64,000 nucleotides of DNA from Deltaproteobacteria bacterium (GTDB lineage Bacteria; Desulfobacterota; Binatia; UTPRO1): the NCBI GenBank assembly GCA_020852955.1, contig JADYZW010000004.1:1-64000 (forward strand), given 5' to 3'. Below are positions 9,772 to 18,437 of the stretch, in pieces. Below the pieces are notes generated by a model, which did no database searches, was not told the DNA's origin, and was given only the letters and a program-made list of their open reading frames with translations. Made by a program: the position numbers and the translations under genes. Numbering within the stretch: the stretch's first letter is position 1; each line of letters opens with the position of its first letter.

Positions 9772-11973
9772 ATGCAACGGGTCTTCGGAGCTCGCAGCGC
9801 ATGGACCCTGGCCGGCGAGCGCCAGGTGCCGATCACGCGCGACCAGCACGGCGTGCCGCACGTCTACGCGCAGACCGAGGCCGATCTCTATCGCGCCGTC
9901 GGCCACTGCCACGGCACCGACCGCGCTCTGCAGATGCTGCTGCTGCGCATCATCGGCCAGGGCCGCGCCGCCGAGATCCTCGACGGCGGCGACGACATGC
10001 TGCGCCTCGACCGCGCCTTCCGCCGCCTGCACCTCGCCGCGGACGCCGACGAGGAGCTCGGGAAGGCGTCCCCCGACGTCCGCGCGCTCGCCCTCGCCTA
10101 TTGCACCGGCGTGAACGAGGCGCTCGCGGAGCGTCCGCCCTGGGAGCTCCGGCTCGTCGGATACCGGCCGACGCCGTGGACGCTCGCCGATCTCGTGCTG
10201 ACCTCGCGCGTCGTCGGCTTCGTCGGGCTCGCGCAGTCGCAGGGCGACATGGAGCGCCTCCTCGTAGAGATGGTGCAGGCGGGAATTCCGCGCGCGCATC
10301 TCGACGAACTCTTCCCCGGCCAGCTCGCCGGCCTCGACCTCGACCTGATCGCCCGCGTCACGCTCGGCGAGCGCCTCGTGCCCGACGCGCTCCGCTGGGC
10401 GAGCGTGCTCCCGCGCGCCGTCGCGTCCAACAACTGGGTGCTCGCGCCGACGAAGACCAAGAGCGGCCGGGCGCTCCTCGCCAACGACCCGCACCTCGAG
10501 GTGAACCGCCTCCCGAACGTCTGGTACGAGATCGTGGTCGAGCTCGGTGAGCGCTTCTGCATCGCCGCGACCATGCCGGGCATGCCATCGCTGCTGCTCG
10601 GGCGCACCAACGACCTCGCATGGGGAGCGACGTACACCTTCCTCGACGGGATCGACTCGTGGATCGAGGACTGCCGCGACGGCCGCTACCGGCGCGCCAG
10701 GAAGGGGCGCGACCGCTGGGTGCCGTTCCGCGTCCGCACCGAGACGATCCGCCGCAAGGGCAAGCCCGAGGTCACCGTCACGTTCCACGAGAACGACCAC
10801 GGCGTGCTCGACGGCGACCCGAGCGTGCCGGGCCTCTACCTCGCGACGCGCTGGGCCTCGGGACGCGGCACCGGCGCCGCGTCGCTCGCCGCGTCGTTCG
10901 CGATGCTCGCGGCGCCGGACGTCACCGCCGGCATGGAGCAGCTCGGCCGGCTCGAGCCCTCCTTCAACTGGGTGCTCGCCGACCGCCACGGCAACATCGG
11001 CTACCAGATGTCGGGCCGCATGCCGGTGCGGCGCGCCGGCTGGAGCGGGCTCGGTCCCGTCCCCGGCTGGGATCCCGAGAACGACTGGCAGGGCTTCGTC
11101 GCGCCGACGGACCTGCCGCGCGCCTACAACCCGGAGGCGGGCTTCCTCGCGACCGCGAACGACGATCTGAACCACCTCGGCAAGGCCCACCCCATCAACC
11201 TGCCGATGGGGCCGTACCGCGCCGAGCGCATCGCCGCGCTCCTGGCAGCGCGCGACGACTGGACGCCCGCGGACGTCGAGGCGATGCAGATGGACGTGCG
11301 CTCGCCGCACGCCGAGCGCTTCCTGGCGATCCTCCGCCCGCTCCTGCCCGTCACGCCTGCGGCCGACATCCTGCGCACCTGGGACTGCCGCTACGACCCC
11401 GCGTCGGTCGGCGCGACGCTCTTCGAGCGCTTCTACCGCGGGCTCGTGCGCGAGGTGTTCGGCGCGGTCTGCGGCGCCGAGGTCCTGCGGCACCTCGACG
11501 GCGAGACCGCGATCCTCGCCGACTTCTACTACAACCTCGATCGCATCCTGCTCGCGGAGACGAGCGTGTGGTTCGGCGCGGAGAGCCGCGACGCGATCTT
11601 CACGCGGGTGATCGCGCGCTCGCTCGACGGACCCCTCACCACCTGGGGCAGCGAGCAGCGGGTGATGATGAAGCACCTCCTGCTCGGCGGCCGGCTGCCG
11701 ATCTGGACCGGCTTCGACCGCGGCCCGATCGCGCTCCGCGGCAACCGCGCCACGATCCACCAGGGGCAGGTCTACCGCTCCGGCGGCCGGGCCACGAGCT
11801 TCGCGCCGTCCTACCGGATGGTGACCGATTTCGCCGAGACCTCGGTGCGCACGAGCCTCGCCGGCGGGCCGTCGGACCGCCGCTTCTCGCCGTGGTACAC
11901 CTCAGAGGTGGACGATTGGCTGGCGGGACGCTTCAAGACGCTGCGACCGGGACCGGCGCTCCCCCGACGATGA
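9772..11973 (+). CDS. penicillin acylase family (Ntn-hydrolase) protein
   Basis: 733 residues. The N-terminal part (PITRDQHGVPHVYAQTEADLYRAVGHCHGTDR) is the alpha-chain signature of the family. RAVASNNWVLAP places Ser219 as the N-terminal nucleophile exposed after autocatalytic cleavage into alpha and beta chains. YTFLDGIDSWIEDCRDG and SFNWVLADRHGNIGYQMSGR are typical beta-chain blocks. Family members hydrolyse amides such as penicillins, acyl-homoserine lactones or other N-acyl amines; the substrate here is unknown. Most relatives are periplasmic, but I see no signal peptide after the ATG at 9772 or after the earlier in-frame start at 9670. First gene of a four-gene operon. Confidence 0.9.
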   Translation: MQRVFGARSAWTLAGERQVPITRDQHGVPHVYAQTEADLYRAVGHCHGTDRALQMLLLRIIGQGRAAEILDGGDDMLRLDRAFRRLHLAADADEELGKASPDVRALALAYCTGVNEALAERPPWELRLVGYRPTPWTLADLVLTSRVVGFVGLAQSQGDMERLLVEMVQAGIPRAHLDELFPGQLAGLDLDLIARVTLGERLVPDALRWASVLPRAVASNNWVLAPTKTKSGRALLANDPHLEVNRLPNVWYEIVVELGERFCIAATMPGMPSLLLGRTNDLAWGATYTFLDGIDSWIEDCRDGRYRRARKGRDRWVPFRVRTETIRRKGKPEVTVTFHENDHGVLDGDPSVPGLYLATRWASGRGTGAASLAASFAMLAAPDVTAGMEQLGRLEPSFNWVLADRHGNIGYQMSGRMPVRRAGWSGLGPVPGWDPENDWQGFVAPTDLPRAYNPEAGFLATANDDLNHLGKAHPINLPMGPYRAERIAALLAARDDWTPADVEAMQMDVRSPHAERFLAILRPLLPVTPAADILRTWDCRYDPASVGATLFERFYRGLVREVFGAVCGAEVLRHLDGETAILADFYYNLDRILLAETSVWFGAESRDAIFTRVIARSLDGPLTTWGSEQRVMMKHLLLGGRLPIWTGFDRGPIALRGNRATIHQGQVYRSGGRATSFAPSYRMVTDFAETSVRTSLAGGPSDRRFSPWYTSEVDDWLAGRFKTLRPGPALPRR

Positions 11974-12686
11974 TCGAGCCGGAAGCCCCCGCGACCGAGC
12001 GCGGCCCGGCGCCGGCCCCCGCGCTGCCGGCCCGCGTCGCCGCGTCGACGGCGCCCTCGGCGACGCGGCGGGACCTCCAGCTCGGGCGCCGCCTCGTGCA
12101 CTGCGCGAACGGCTGCGCCATCGCCACCGCCTACGCCCTCATATTCACCCACCAGCAGATCGTCCACACCTTCGGCGCGATCGCCTGCCTCGTGTACGTG
12201 CTCGACCGCGTTCGCATCCACTACCCGGAGCTCGTGGCGCGCGCCCCCTGGATCAACCGCCTCCTCTTCCGGGCGGAGGAGGAGTTCAAGGAATCGGCGA
12301 TGACGCCCTACGCGATCGCCATCCTGCTCACGCTCCTCACCTTCCCGAAGACCGTCGCCTTGATCGCGATCTACACCCTTGCGATCGCCGATCCGCTGTC
12401 GGCGCTGGTCGGCATCACCTGGGGGCGGCGCCGCATCGTCGAGGGCAAGAGCCTCGAAGGATCGGGAGCCTTCTTCGCGGCGACGGCGCTGATCGCCGGC
12501 ACCGCGCTCCACGTGGTGCTCGCGCCGGCGGCCTGGCCGCTCGTCGGCGCGGCGCTCGCGATCGGGCTCGCGGGCGCCCTCTTCGAGATGCTCCCGCTCC
12601 GCCTCGACGACAACTTGACGATCCCGCTCTTCGTCGGCTTCGCGACGTGGGGCGTGTGCGCGCTCCTCGGGATCGCGCCGGCGTAG
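11970..12686 (+). CDS. DGK1/SEC59/VTE5-like polyprenol or diacylglycerol kinase-type membrane protein
   Basis: 238 residues with a cytoplasmic Pro/Ala-rich N-terminus and about six hydrophobic segments. The segment IADPLSALVGITWGRRRIVEGKSLEGSGAFF matches the conserved core of the CTP-dependent lipid kinase family: a DP..A..G motif, then an Arg-rich loop and KSLEG. ENLTIP-like DDNLTIPLFVG near the C-terminus is also characteristic. Family knowledge: phosphorylates diacylglycerol, dolichol or phytol. The start overlaps the acylase stop (ATGA), so translation is coupled. Lipid substrate unknown. Confidence 0.75.
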   Translation: MIEPEAPATERGPAPAPALPARVAASTAPSATRRDLQLGRRLVHCANGCAIATAYALIFTHQQIVHTFGAIACLVYVLDRVRIHYPELVARAPWINRLLFRAEEEFKESAMTPYAIAILLTLLTFPKTVALIAIYTLAIADPLSALVGITWGRRRIVEGKSLEGSGAFFAATALIAGTALHVVLAPAAWPLVGAALAIGLAGALFEMLPLRLDDNLTIPLFVGFATWGVCALLGIAPA

Positions 12687-12692
12687 CGGCGG

Positions 12693-13022
12693 ATGCACGT
12701 CGTCTACATCCTCCGCTGCAACGACGGCACCCTCTACACCGGCGCCGCCAAGGACCTCGCGCGCCGCCTCACCCAGCACGCGGCCGGTCGCGCGTCGCGC
12801 TACACCCGCGCCCGGCTGCCCGTCGAGCTCCTGTGGTCGCGGCGCGTCCGGACCTGGGGCGACGCACTCGCGACCGAGCACTGGATCAAGACGCTGCCGC
12901 GCGAGAAGAAGGACGCCCTGGTCGCGGGCGCGCCCCTGCGGCGGCCGGCGCGCCGCCGGGCGCGGATCGCGCGGGGGCGCCGGCCGGAGGCGGGAGCGCC
13001 GGGCCGGCTCCGCGGCGCATGA
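12693..13022 (+). CDS. GIY-YIG nuclease superfamily protein (UPF0213/YhbQ-like)
   Basis: 109 residues. VVYILRCNDGTLYTGAAKDLARRLTQH contains the two strands and the Arg-bearing helix of the GIY-YIG fold; YTRARLPVELLW and the ATEHWIKTLPREKK end match the small single-domain UPF0213 proteins. The second motif reads YTGAAKDLARR, close to the usual YTGxTxDLERR. Beyond residue 80 a strongly basic, Arg/Pro-rich tail adds a probable nucleic-acid contact. It starts 6 bp after the previous stop and its stop overlaps the next gene, so it is an internal operon gene. Confidence 0.85.
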   Translation: MHVVYILRCNDGTLYTGAAKDLARRLTQHAAGRASRYTRARLPVELLWSRRVRTWGDALATEHWIKTLPREKKDALVAGAPLRRPARRRARIARGRRPEAGAPGRLRGA

Positions 13023-14827
13023 GCGGACCCGTCGTCCTGTCGGTCCAGGGGATCGCCAAGGCCTACGGCGCGGCGCCCCTGTTCACCGGCCTCTCGCTCG
13101 CGATCGCGGAAGGCGATCGCATCGGCGTCGTCGGACCGAACGGCAGCGGCAAGTCGACGCTGCTCCGCATCCTCGCCGGGCTCGAGACGCCCGACGCGGG
13201 TACGCGTGCGCTCCGCCGGCTCGCGCGCGTCGGCTTCGTCGCCCAGGACCCGAGCTTCGCGATCGGCGCAACCGTCGAGCAGACGGTCGCGGACGCGGTC
13301 GCCGCCGACGGACGCGAGGACCACGCCGACGCCGCGCTCCGCATCGCGAAGGCGGTGAGCCGCGCCGGCTTCGCCGATCCGACCGCGGTCGTCGAGACCC
13401 TCTCGGGCGGGTGGCGCAAGCGCCTCGCGATCGTCCGCGAGCTCGCCCGCGAGCCCGACGTGCTCCTCCTCGACGAGCCGACGAACCACCTGGACGTCGC
13501 AGGCATCGTGTGGCTCGAGACGCTCCTCCGCGCCGAGCCGCGGGCGTTTCTCCTCGTGAGCCACGACCGCTGGTTTCTCGAGAGCGTCGCCGAGCGCATG
13601 GTCGAGATCGACCGCATCCACCCGAGCGGGATCTTCGAGACGCGCGGCCGCTACGGCGACTTCCTCGAGCGCCGTGACGACGCGCTCCGCGAGCAGGCGG
13701 CCTACCGCGACACGCTCGCGAACCGCGTGCGCGGCGAAATCGCCTGGCTCCGCCAGGGAGCCAAGGCCCGCACGACGAAGCAGCAGGCGCGCATCGCCGA
13801 GGCCACCCGCCTGATCGCCACGCTCGCGGCCGCCGATGACCGCGCCCGCACCGCCAAGGCCGGGATCGCGTTCGCGGCGTCCGGACGGCAGACCCGCCGG
13901 CTCGTCGTCGCGCGCGGCCTCGGCAAGGACCTCGGGGGCCGCTCGATCGTCGGCACGCTCGACCTCGTGCTCGGCCCGGGGGTGCGCCTCGGCCTCCTCG
14001 GCGCCAACGGCAGCGGCAAGTCGACGCTCCTCGGCCTCCTCGCGAAGACCCTCGCGCCCGACCGCGGCGCCGTCACCCACGCCGACGACCTCCGGGTCGT
14101 CCACTTCACGCAGGAGCGCGCCGACCTCGACCCCACCTGGCCGCTCCGGCGCGCGCTCGCCGGCGACGCCGACACCGTGATCTACCGCGACCGGCCGGTG
14201 CACGTCGCGTCGTGGGCCAGGCGCTTCCTCTTCCACGCCGAACAGCTCGGGCAGCCGGTCGGCCGGCTCTCGGGAGGCGAGCGGGCGCGCGTCCACATCG
14301 CCCGCCTCATGCTGCGGCCGGCCGACGTCCTCCTCCTGGACGAGCCCACCAACGACCTCGACATCCCGACGCTCGAGGTCCTGGAAGAGAGCCTCCTCGA
14401 GTTTCCCGGCGCGATCGTGCTCGTCACCCACGACCGCTTCCTCCTCGACCGCGTCTCCACCTCGCTCCTGGCGCTCGACGGCGCGGGCGGCGTCCGACCC
14501 TACGCCGACCTCGCGCAATGGCAGACGGCGATCGCCGGGGCCGCGGCGGCGGCGAAGGCCGTCCGCCCGCGCGCGGCCGCGCCGACCCGGGCCCCCGCCA
14601 CGGCCAGGCGGCTCGGCTACCACGAGCAGCGCGAGTGGGAGGCCATGGAGGCGGCGATCCTCGCCGCCGAGACCGAGCTCGCGACGCGCCGCGCCGCGCT
14701 CGCCGACCCCGTGATCGCCTCCGACGCCGGCGAACTCGCCCGGCGCCTGGCGGCCGCCGAGGCAGCGAGCGCCGAGGTCGACCGGCTCTACGCGCGCTGG
14801 TCGGAGCTCGAGGCGAAGCGGGGCTGA
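13019..14827 (+). CDS. uup: ABC-F ATPase, Uup type
   Basis: 602 residues with two ATP-binding cassettes and no membrane segments. First cassette: Walker A GPNGSGKST (39-47), signature LSGGWRKR, Walker B LLLDEPTNHLD. Second: GANGSGKST, LSGGERARVHIARLM, LLLDEPTNDLD. The linker between them is charged and helical. The C-terminal 75 residues (YHEQREWEAMEAAILAAE, then a heptad-like segment to the end) are the coiled-coil domain of the Uup subfamily. Such proteins act on ribosomes or branched DNA intermediates. It overlaps the GIY-YIG gene (ATGA) and ends the operon. Confidence 0.9.
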   Translation: MSGPVVLSVQGIAKAYGAAPLFTGLSLAIAEGDRIGVVGPNGSGKSTLLRILAGLETPDAGTRALRRLARVGFVAQDPSFAIGATVEQTVADAVAADGREDHADAALRIAKAVSRAGFADPTAVVETLSGGWRKRLAIVRELAREPDVLLLDEPTNHLDVAGIVWLETLLRAEPRAFLLVSHDRWFLESVAERMVEIDRIHPSGIFETRGRYGDFLERRDDALREQAAYRDTLANRVRGEIAWLRQGAKARTTKQQARIAEATRLIATLAAADDRARTAKAGIAFAASGRQTRRLVVARGLGKDLGGRSIVGTLDLVLGPGVRLGLLGANGSGKSTLLGLLAKTLAPDRGAVTHADDLRVVHFTQERADLDPTWPLRRALAGDADTVIYRDRPVHVASWARRFLFHAEQLGQPVGRLSGGERARVHIARLMLRPADVLLLDEPTNDLDIPTLEVLEESLLEFPGAIVLVTHDRFLLDRVSTSLLALDGAGGVRPYADLAQWQTAIAGAAAAAKAVRPRAAAPTRAPATARRLGYHEQREWEAMEAAILAAETELATRRAALADPVIASDAGELARRLAAAEAASAEVDRLYARWSELEAKRG

Positions 14828-14850
14828 GGAAGGCGGGCGCGGCGTCCGGG

Positions 14851-15288
14851 TCAGCGCCCGTGCAGCAGGACGCGTTGGCCGTCGGGGAAGGCGACGTCGA
14901 TCTTCACGCTGTCGCGCTCGCCGATCACGACCCCGATCCCGAAGGTCGAGTGCTTGATCAGCTCGCCCGGAGCGAAGCGCTCGGTCGTGGCGTAGGTGCG
15001 CGCCTTGTCCGCCGTCCTCCCCCGCAGCAAGGTCTCGTATTCGCTACGGATCGGCGCGGCGGCGACGGCCTTCTTGGGCGCGCTCCGGCGCCCCTCCCCG
15101 GCCTTCGCGGCCTTGCCGCCCGCGCGCGGCGCGTCCGGGCGATAGGCATGCTGACCGCGGCAGGTATTGCAGTGCACGCGGGTGATCCTCGCGTCCACCA
15201 TCGCTTCGACGGTGTGCGCGAGAACGAGCTTGCACTTGGTGCACCAACTGTCGACGGTCGAGCCGGGCTTGGTCTTGGTGGTCGCCAT
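14851..15288 (-). CDS. small protein: zinc ribbon plus C-terminal SH3/CarD-like domain
   Basis: 145 residues. Near the N-terminus WCTKCKLVLAHTV and VHCNTCRGQHAY give a four-cysteine (CxxC...CxxC) zinc ribbon. A Lys/Ala-rich hinge follows. The C-terminal 45 residues, FAPGELIKHSTFGIGVVIGE then KIDVAFPDGQRVLLHGR, look like a small beta-barrel reminiscent of CarD/SH3-type RNA-polymerase or nucleic-acid binding modules. I infer a transcription- or RNA-associated role; no named family is recalled with certainty. The ATG at 15288 begins the conserved part. Confidence 0.7.
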   Translation of the reverse strand: MATTKTKPGSTVDSWCTKCKLVLAHTVEAMVDARITRVHCNTCRGQHAYRPDAPRAGGKAAKAGEGRRSAPKKAVAAAPIRSEYETLLRGRTADKARTYATTERFAPGELIKHSTFGIGVVIGERDSVKIDVAFPDGQRVLLHGR

Positions 15289-15356
15289 GTGGGTCCGGGG
15301 ATAGCACGTCGGGGCCGCAAGGGCGACCACACCGGCCCGCGCCCGGTCGTGCGGCG

Positions 15357-16028
15357 TCAGCCGCGCCGCGCGAACGCCCGGTTCCCGTAGCGATCGAGCG
15401 ACACGACCTCTTCCACCGGCTTGCGCGTCGTCGGACCGTAGCGGCCGGCCGGCCAGCCCATCGGGACGACCGCGACCGGCGTCACCGTCCACGGGAGCCC
15501 GAGCGCCCAGCGGGCGAGCGTGCGGCTCCAGAGCGGCAGCGTGACGAGCGCGGCGCCGAGCCCGGCGGCGCGCGCCGCGAGGAGCAGGTTCTGCACCGAC
15601 GGATAGATCGAGCCGTAGAGGCTGCTCGCCGCGATCGACGGCAGGGGCGGCACCCAGGTGTGGAGACAGGCGACCACCACCACGGGCACGTCCTCGAAAT
15701 GGTCGACCTGCCATTGCACGGCGTCGATCATGCGCATCGTCTTGTCGTCGCCCTGGCGCCGGGCGAGCCAGCGTCCGATGCCGCCGTAGGCCGCCCACGC
15801 CGTGCGGTTCAGACGAGCGAGCCTGGCCTTCACCGCGCGGTCCTTCACGACCACGAACTCCCAGTTCTGGGCGTTGGATCCGGTCGGCGCCTTCAACGCG
15901 AGCTCGATGCACTCGAGGACCAGCGCATCGTCGACCGGATCGGGCTTCAGGCGGCGGATCGCGCGCTGCGTCCGCATCGCCTCCTCGAGGGGCATCGCAA
16001 ACGGGGATTCGGACCTCGCCGTCGCCAT
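15357..16028 (-). CDS. nitroreductase family flavoprotein
   Basis: 223 residues. The N-terminus MRTQRAIRRLKPDPVDDALV and LALKAPTGSNAQNWEFVVVKD are the classic FMN-binding elements of the nitroreductase fold. QNLLLAARAAGLGAALVTLP and the C-terminal VAVVPMGWPAGRYGPTTRKPVEEVV complete the pattern. Members are homodimeric FMN enzymes reducing nitro compounds, quinones or similar; substrate unknown. The ATG at 16028 has GAGGAG 8 bp upstream and is preferred to one 11 codons earlier. It follows the luciferase-like oxidoreductase gene on the same strand with a 49-bp gap. Confidence 0.85.
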   Translation of the reverse strand: MATARSESPFAMPLEEAMRTQRAIRRLKPDPVDDALVLECIELALKAPTGSNAQNWEFVVVKDRAVKARLARLNRTAWAAYGGIGRWLARRQGDDKTMRMIDAVQWQVDHFEDVPVVVVACLHTWVPPLPSIAASSLYGSIYPSVQNLLLAARAAGLGAALVTLPLWSRTLARWALGLPWTVTPVAVVPMGWPAGRYGPTTRKPVEEVVSLDRYGNRAFARRG

Positions 16029-16077
16029 CGTCAGGCTCCTCGGGCGAAGGGGGCGTGGCATCGATCCCGCGGCGCGG

Positions 16078-17064
16078 TCACGCGCCGGTCCGCAACAACG
16101 GCTTCACTTCCTTCATGAAGCGCTCGGCCATCGACGTCCCGCTGCCGACGTCGGCGAGGTCCTGGAACCAGAGGATGACGAGCTCGGCGCCGCGCTCGAT
16201 GTAGTGGTTCAGCTCCTGCGCGATCGTCTCCGGCGTGCCGGTGCACGACTCGTCGAGAAAAGTCTTGATGCGCTCTGGGCTGACGCCCGGCCAGCAGCGC
16301 GCGAGGTGGTCCCGGCGCTCCTGCTCGTCGTTGAAGATGGCGCACGTGCGCTCGACCGAGACGCGCATGGTCTTCGGATCGCGGCCGAGGTCCTCGCAGT
16401 GCCGCATCAGGATCGGGAGCTTCTCGTCGAAGGCCGCCCGACCGCGATTGTGGTTCCAGCCCTCCGCGAGCTCGGCCACCATGCGGAGGCCGACCTTCGG
16501 CCCCTGCGAGCCGATCCAGAGCGGCGGGTGCGGCCGCTGCAACGGCTTCGGCTCGTTCACGGCATTGGTCACCTTGAGATACCTGCCCGCGACGGTCGCC
16601 TTCTCCTCCGTCCACATCGCCTTCAGGATGCGCGCCGTGTCGGCCATGCGGTCGAGCCGTTCGCGGATCTTCGGGAAGGGATAGTCGTAGGCGTCGAACT
16701 CGTCCTGCTTCCAGCCGGCGCCGAGTCCGACGTCGACGCGTCCGCCGCTGATCACGTCGACGCACGCGCTCACCTTCGCGAGGTAGCCCGGGTTGCGGTA
16801 GAGCGCGCAGGTCACGAGCTGGCCGAGGCGGATCGTCGAGGTCGCCTCGGCGAGCGCCGCCATGGTCGTCCAGCACTCGAAGGTCGGCTGGATCTCGGTC
16901 CGCGGCACGGTGTGGAAGTGGTCGTAGAGCCAGAGCGAGTCGTACCCGATCTTCTCGAGCGTCTGCGCGACCTCCCTCAGGCGCCGCCACTGCGCCGCGC
17001 CGCCCGCGATGCCGCGCATCTCGAGCCGCCATCCCTGGGGTGCGAACGTGCCGAACCGGACCAT
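16078..17064 (-). CDS. luciferase-like (probably F420-dependent) oxidoreductase
   Basis: 328 residues with the bacterial-luciferase TIM-barrel pattern: FGTFAPQGWR start, LEKIGYDSLWLYDHFHTVP, TSTIRLGQLVTCALYRNPGYLAK, SGGRVDVGLGAGWKQDEFDAYDYPF and PPLWIGSQGPKVGLRMVAELAEGWN. The last block and the FDAYDYPFPKIRERLDRM stretch resemble LLM-class F420-dependent enzymes rather than FMN monooxygenases. Cofactor assignment is by resemblance only. The ATG at 17064 directly starts the barrel. Confidence 0.85.
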   Translation of the reverse strand: MVRFGTFAPQGWRLEMRGIAGGAAQWRRLREVAQTLEKIGYDSLWLYDHFHTVPRTEIQPTFECWTTMAALAEATSTIRLGQLVTCALYRNPGYLAKVSACVDVISGGRVDVGLGAGWKQDEFDAYDYPFPKIRERLDRMADTARILKAMWTEEKATVAGRYLKVTNAVNEPKPLQRPHPPLWIGSQGPKVGLRMVAELAEGWNHNRGRAAFDEKLPILMRHCEDLGRDPKTMRVSVERTCAIFNDEQERRDHLARCWPGVSPERIKTFLDESCTGTPETIAQELNHYIERGAELVILWFQDLADVGSGTSMAERFMKEVKPLLRTGA

Positions 17065-17212
17065 CGCGACGACCTCCGAGCCTGGTGGTGGGTGCCTGGT
17101 GAACGTGCGGGACGGATGCGCAAGAAGCAAGCCCGGGCATGGGCTCCCTAGGCCGCGTCGTGTATGCGGAGGGGATGCCGACGCGATCCGTCGAGCGACC
17201 TACGCGCGCGTA

Positions 17213-17431
17213 ATGCCCACCCTCCACGTCGACGTGCATTGCAAGAAGTGCGGCGGCCGGAAGCGCCTCGCCGTCGGCGATCCCGGCGCGAAGCCGCTCG
17301 AGGAGTTCGTGCACTACGCTGTCGAGCGCCTCTCCCACAAGCCGAGCTTCGAATGCTTCGGCGGCCACCTCGAATTGCGGCCGCCGCTCCCGGAGTTCTG
17401 GGAGATCGACTGGGAGACGCTCGGGCCGTGA
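17213..17431 (+). CDS. small protein with a CxxC pair, unknown function
   Basis: 72 residues from the ATG at 17213. The start PTLHVDVHCKKCGGRKRLAVGD has one CxxC pair; a third Cys occurs in SFECFGGHLELRPP. The C-terminus PPLPEFWEIDWETLGP is acidic and aromatic. Third-position G/C bias fits a real gene. It may be a half zinc ribbon or a metal-binding adaptor; no family recognised. The following 120 bp to the SDR stop hold a 35-codon ORF that I do not accept. Confidence 0.55.
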   Translation: MPTLHVDVHCKKCGGRKRLAVGDPGAKPLEEFVHYAVERLSHKPSFECFGGHLELRPPLPEFWEIDWETLGP

Positions 17432-17555
17432 GTCCGCCGCGCAGCGACCGGAAGGAATGCCCGCATGGCGGGGAAGCCGGACTTCGCCGATCCGTATTCC
17501 TCGGCGATGGCCATCGCCCACCCGCCGGGACGCCGACGAGCCCCCGGTCGCCGGC

Positions 17556-18323
17556 TCAGCCCGCCATCGTGAGCCCGCCGCTCACGCTCAGCACCTGCCC
17601 GGTGATGAACCCCGCCGCCGGCGACGCGAAGAAGGCGACCGTCTCGGCGATCTCCTCGGGCGTGCCGAGGCGGCGGAAGGGGATCGCGCTGGTCATGCCG
17701 GCCACGATCTTCGCGCCGAGCGGACTCGCGCCGACGTCCTTCAAGAGCGCCGTGTCGGTCGGCCCCGGGCAGATCACGTTCACCGGCACGCGCTGGCGCG
17801 CGAGCTCGCGCGCCAGCGACTTCGAGAAGGCGATGATCGCGCCCTTGCAGCCGGCATAGACGGCCTCGCCGAAGCTCCCGACGCGCGCCGCGTCCGAGCC
17901 GATGCTGATGATGCGGCCCGCGTTGCCCGCGGCCGCGACGTCGGCGAGCGCGGCGTGCGTGCAGTGCAGCATGCCGAGGTAGTTGACGGCGACGATCTTG
18001 GTCCAGGTCGCGGCGTCGCCCTCGGCGAACGGGCCGAAGACGTCCCACCCGACGTTGTTCACGAGCACGCGGGTCGGCCCGAGGCGCGCCTTCAGATCCG
18101 CGAAGGCGCGGGCCACCTGCGACGGATCGGTCACGTCCGCGGTCACGCTCGAAGCGCGTCCGCCCGCCGCGGCGACGGCATCGACCGTGGCGTCGGCGGC
18201 GGCGCGGTCGCGGTCGAGGACGCCGATCGCGAAGCGGTCGCGCGCGAGCCGAACGGCCAAGGCGCGTCCGATGCCGCCGCCACCACCGGTGACGACGGCA
18301 ACCGCCGGAGCTTCGTTGGTCAT
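17556..18323 (-). CDS. short-chain dehydrogenase/reductase (SDR)
   Basis: 255 residues, classical SDR length. The cofactor motif is VVTGGGGGIGRALA near the N-terminus, VLVNNVGWDVFGPF is the NNAG-type motif, and the catalytic set is Ser in ISIGSDAARVG, then YAGCKGAI (YxxxK). PVNVICPGPTDTALLKD and the C-terminal FITGQVLSVSGGLTMAG are typical of 3-oxoacyl reductase or 2-hydroxycyclohexane-carboxyl-CoA dehydrogenase-like members. LDRDR after the second strand suggests NAD(H) preference. Substrate unknown. Confidence 0.9.
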   Translation of the reverse strand: MTNEAPAVAVVTGGGGGIGRALAVRLARDRFAIGVLDRDRAAADATVDAVAAAGGRASSVTADVTDPSQVARAFADLKARLGPTRVLVNNVGWDVFGPFAEGDAATWTKIVAVNYLGMLHCTHAALADVAAAGNAGRIISIGSDAARVGSFGEAVYAGCKGAIIAFSKSLARELARQRVPVNVICPGPTDTALLKDVGASPLGAKIVAGMTSAIPFRRLGTPEEIAETVAFFASPAAGFITGQVLSVSGGLTMAG

Positions 18324-18437
18324 GCGCTGCGTCTCGCGCGAGTGGGGTTGCGAGTCAAGGCGGCCGTTGGCTACACCGGCGCCCATGCGCTCGAGGGCGG
18401 CGCGAAGTCGTCGAGGTGGAGTCATGCTGAGGTAACG

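Noticed and set aside
9697..11760. 687-codon minus-strand frame
   Set aside because: Antisense to the penicillin acylase-family gene; composition is Arg/Glu/Ala-rich with no motif.
17465..17572. 35-codon ORF starting MAGKPDFADPYSSAMAIAHP
   Set aside because: Its N-terminal half reads plausibly, but there is no ribosome-binding site, the second half is Arg/Pro-rich and the end runs into the SDR stop; too weak to call.
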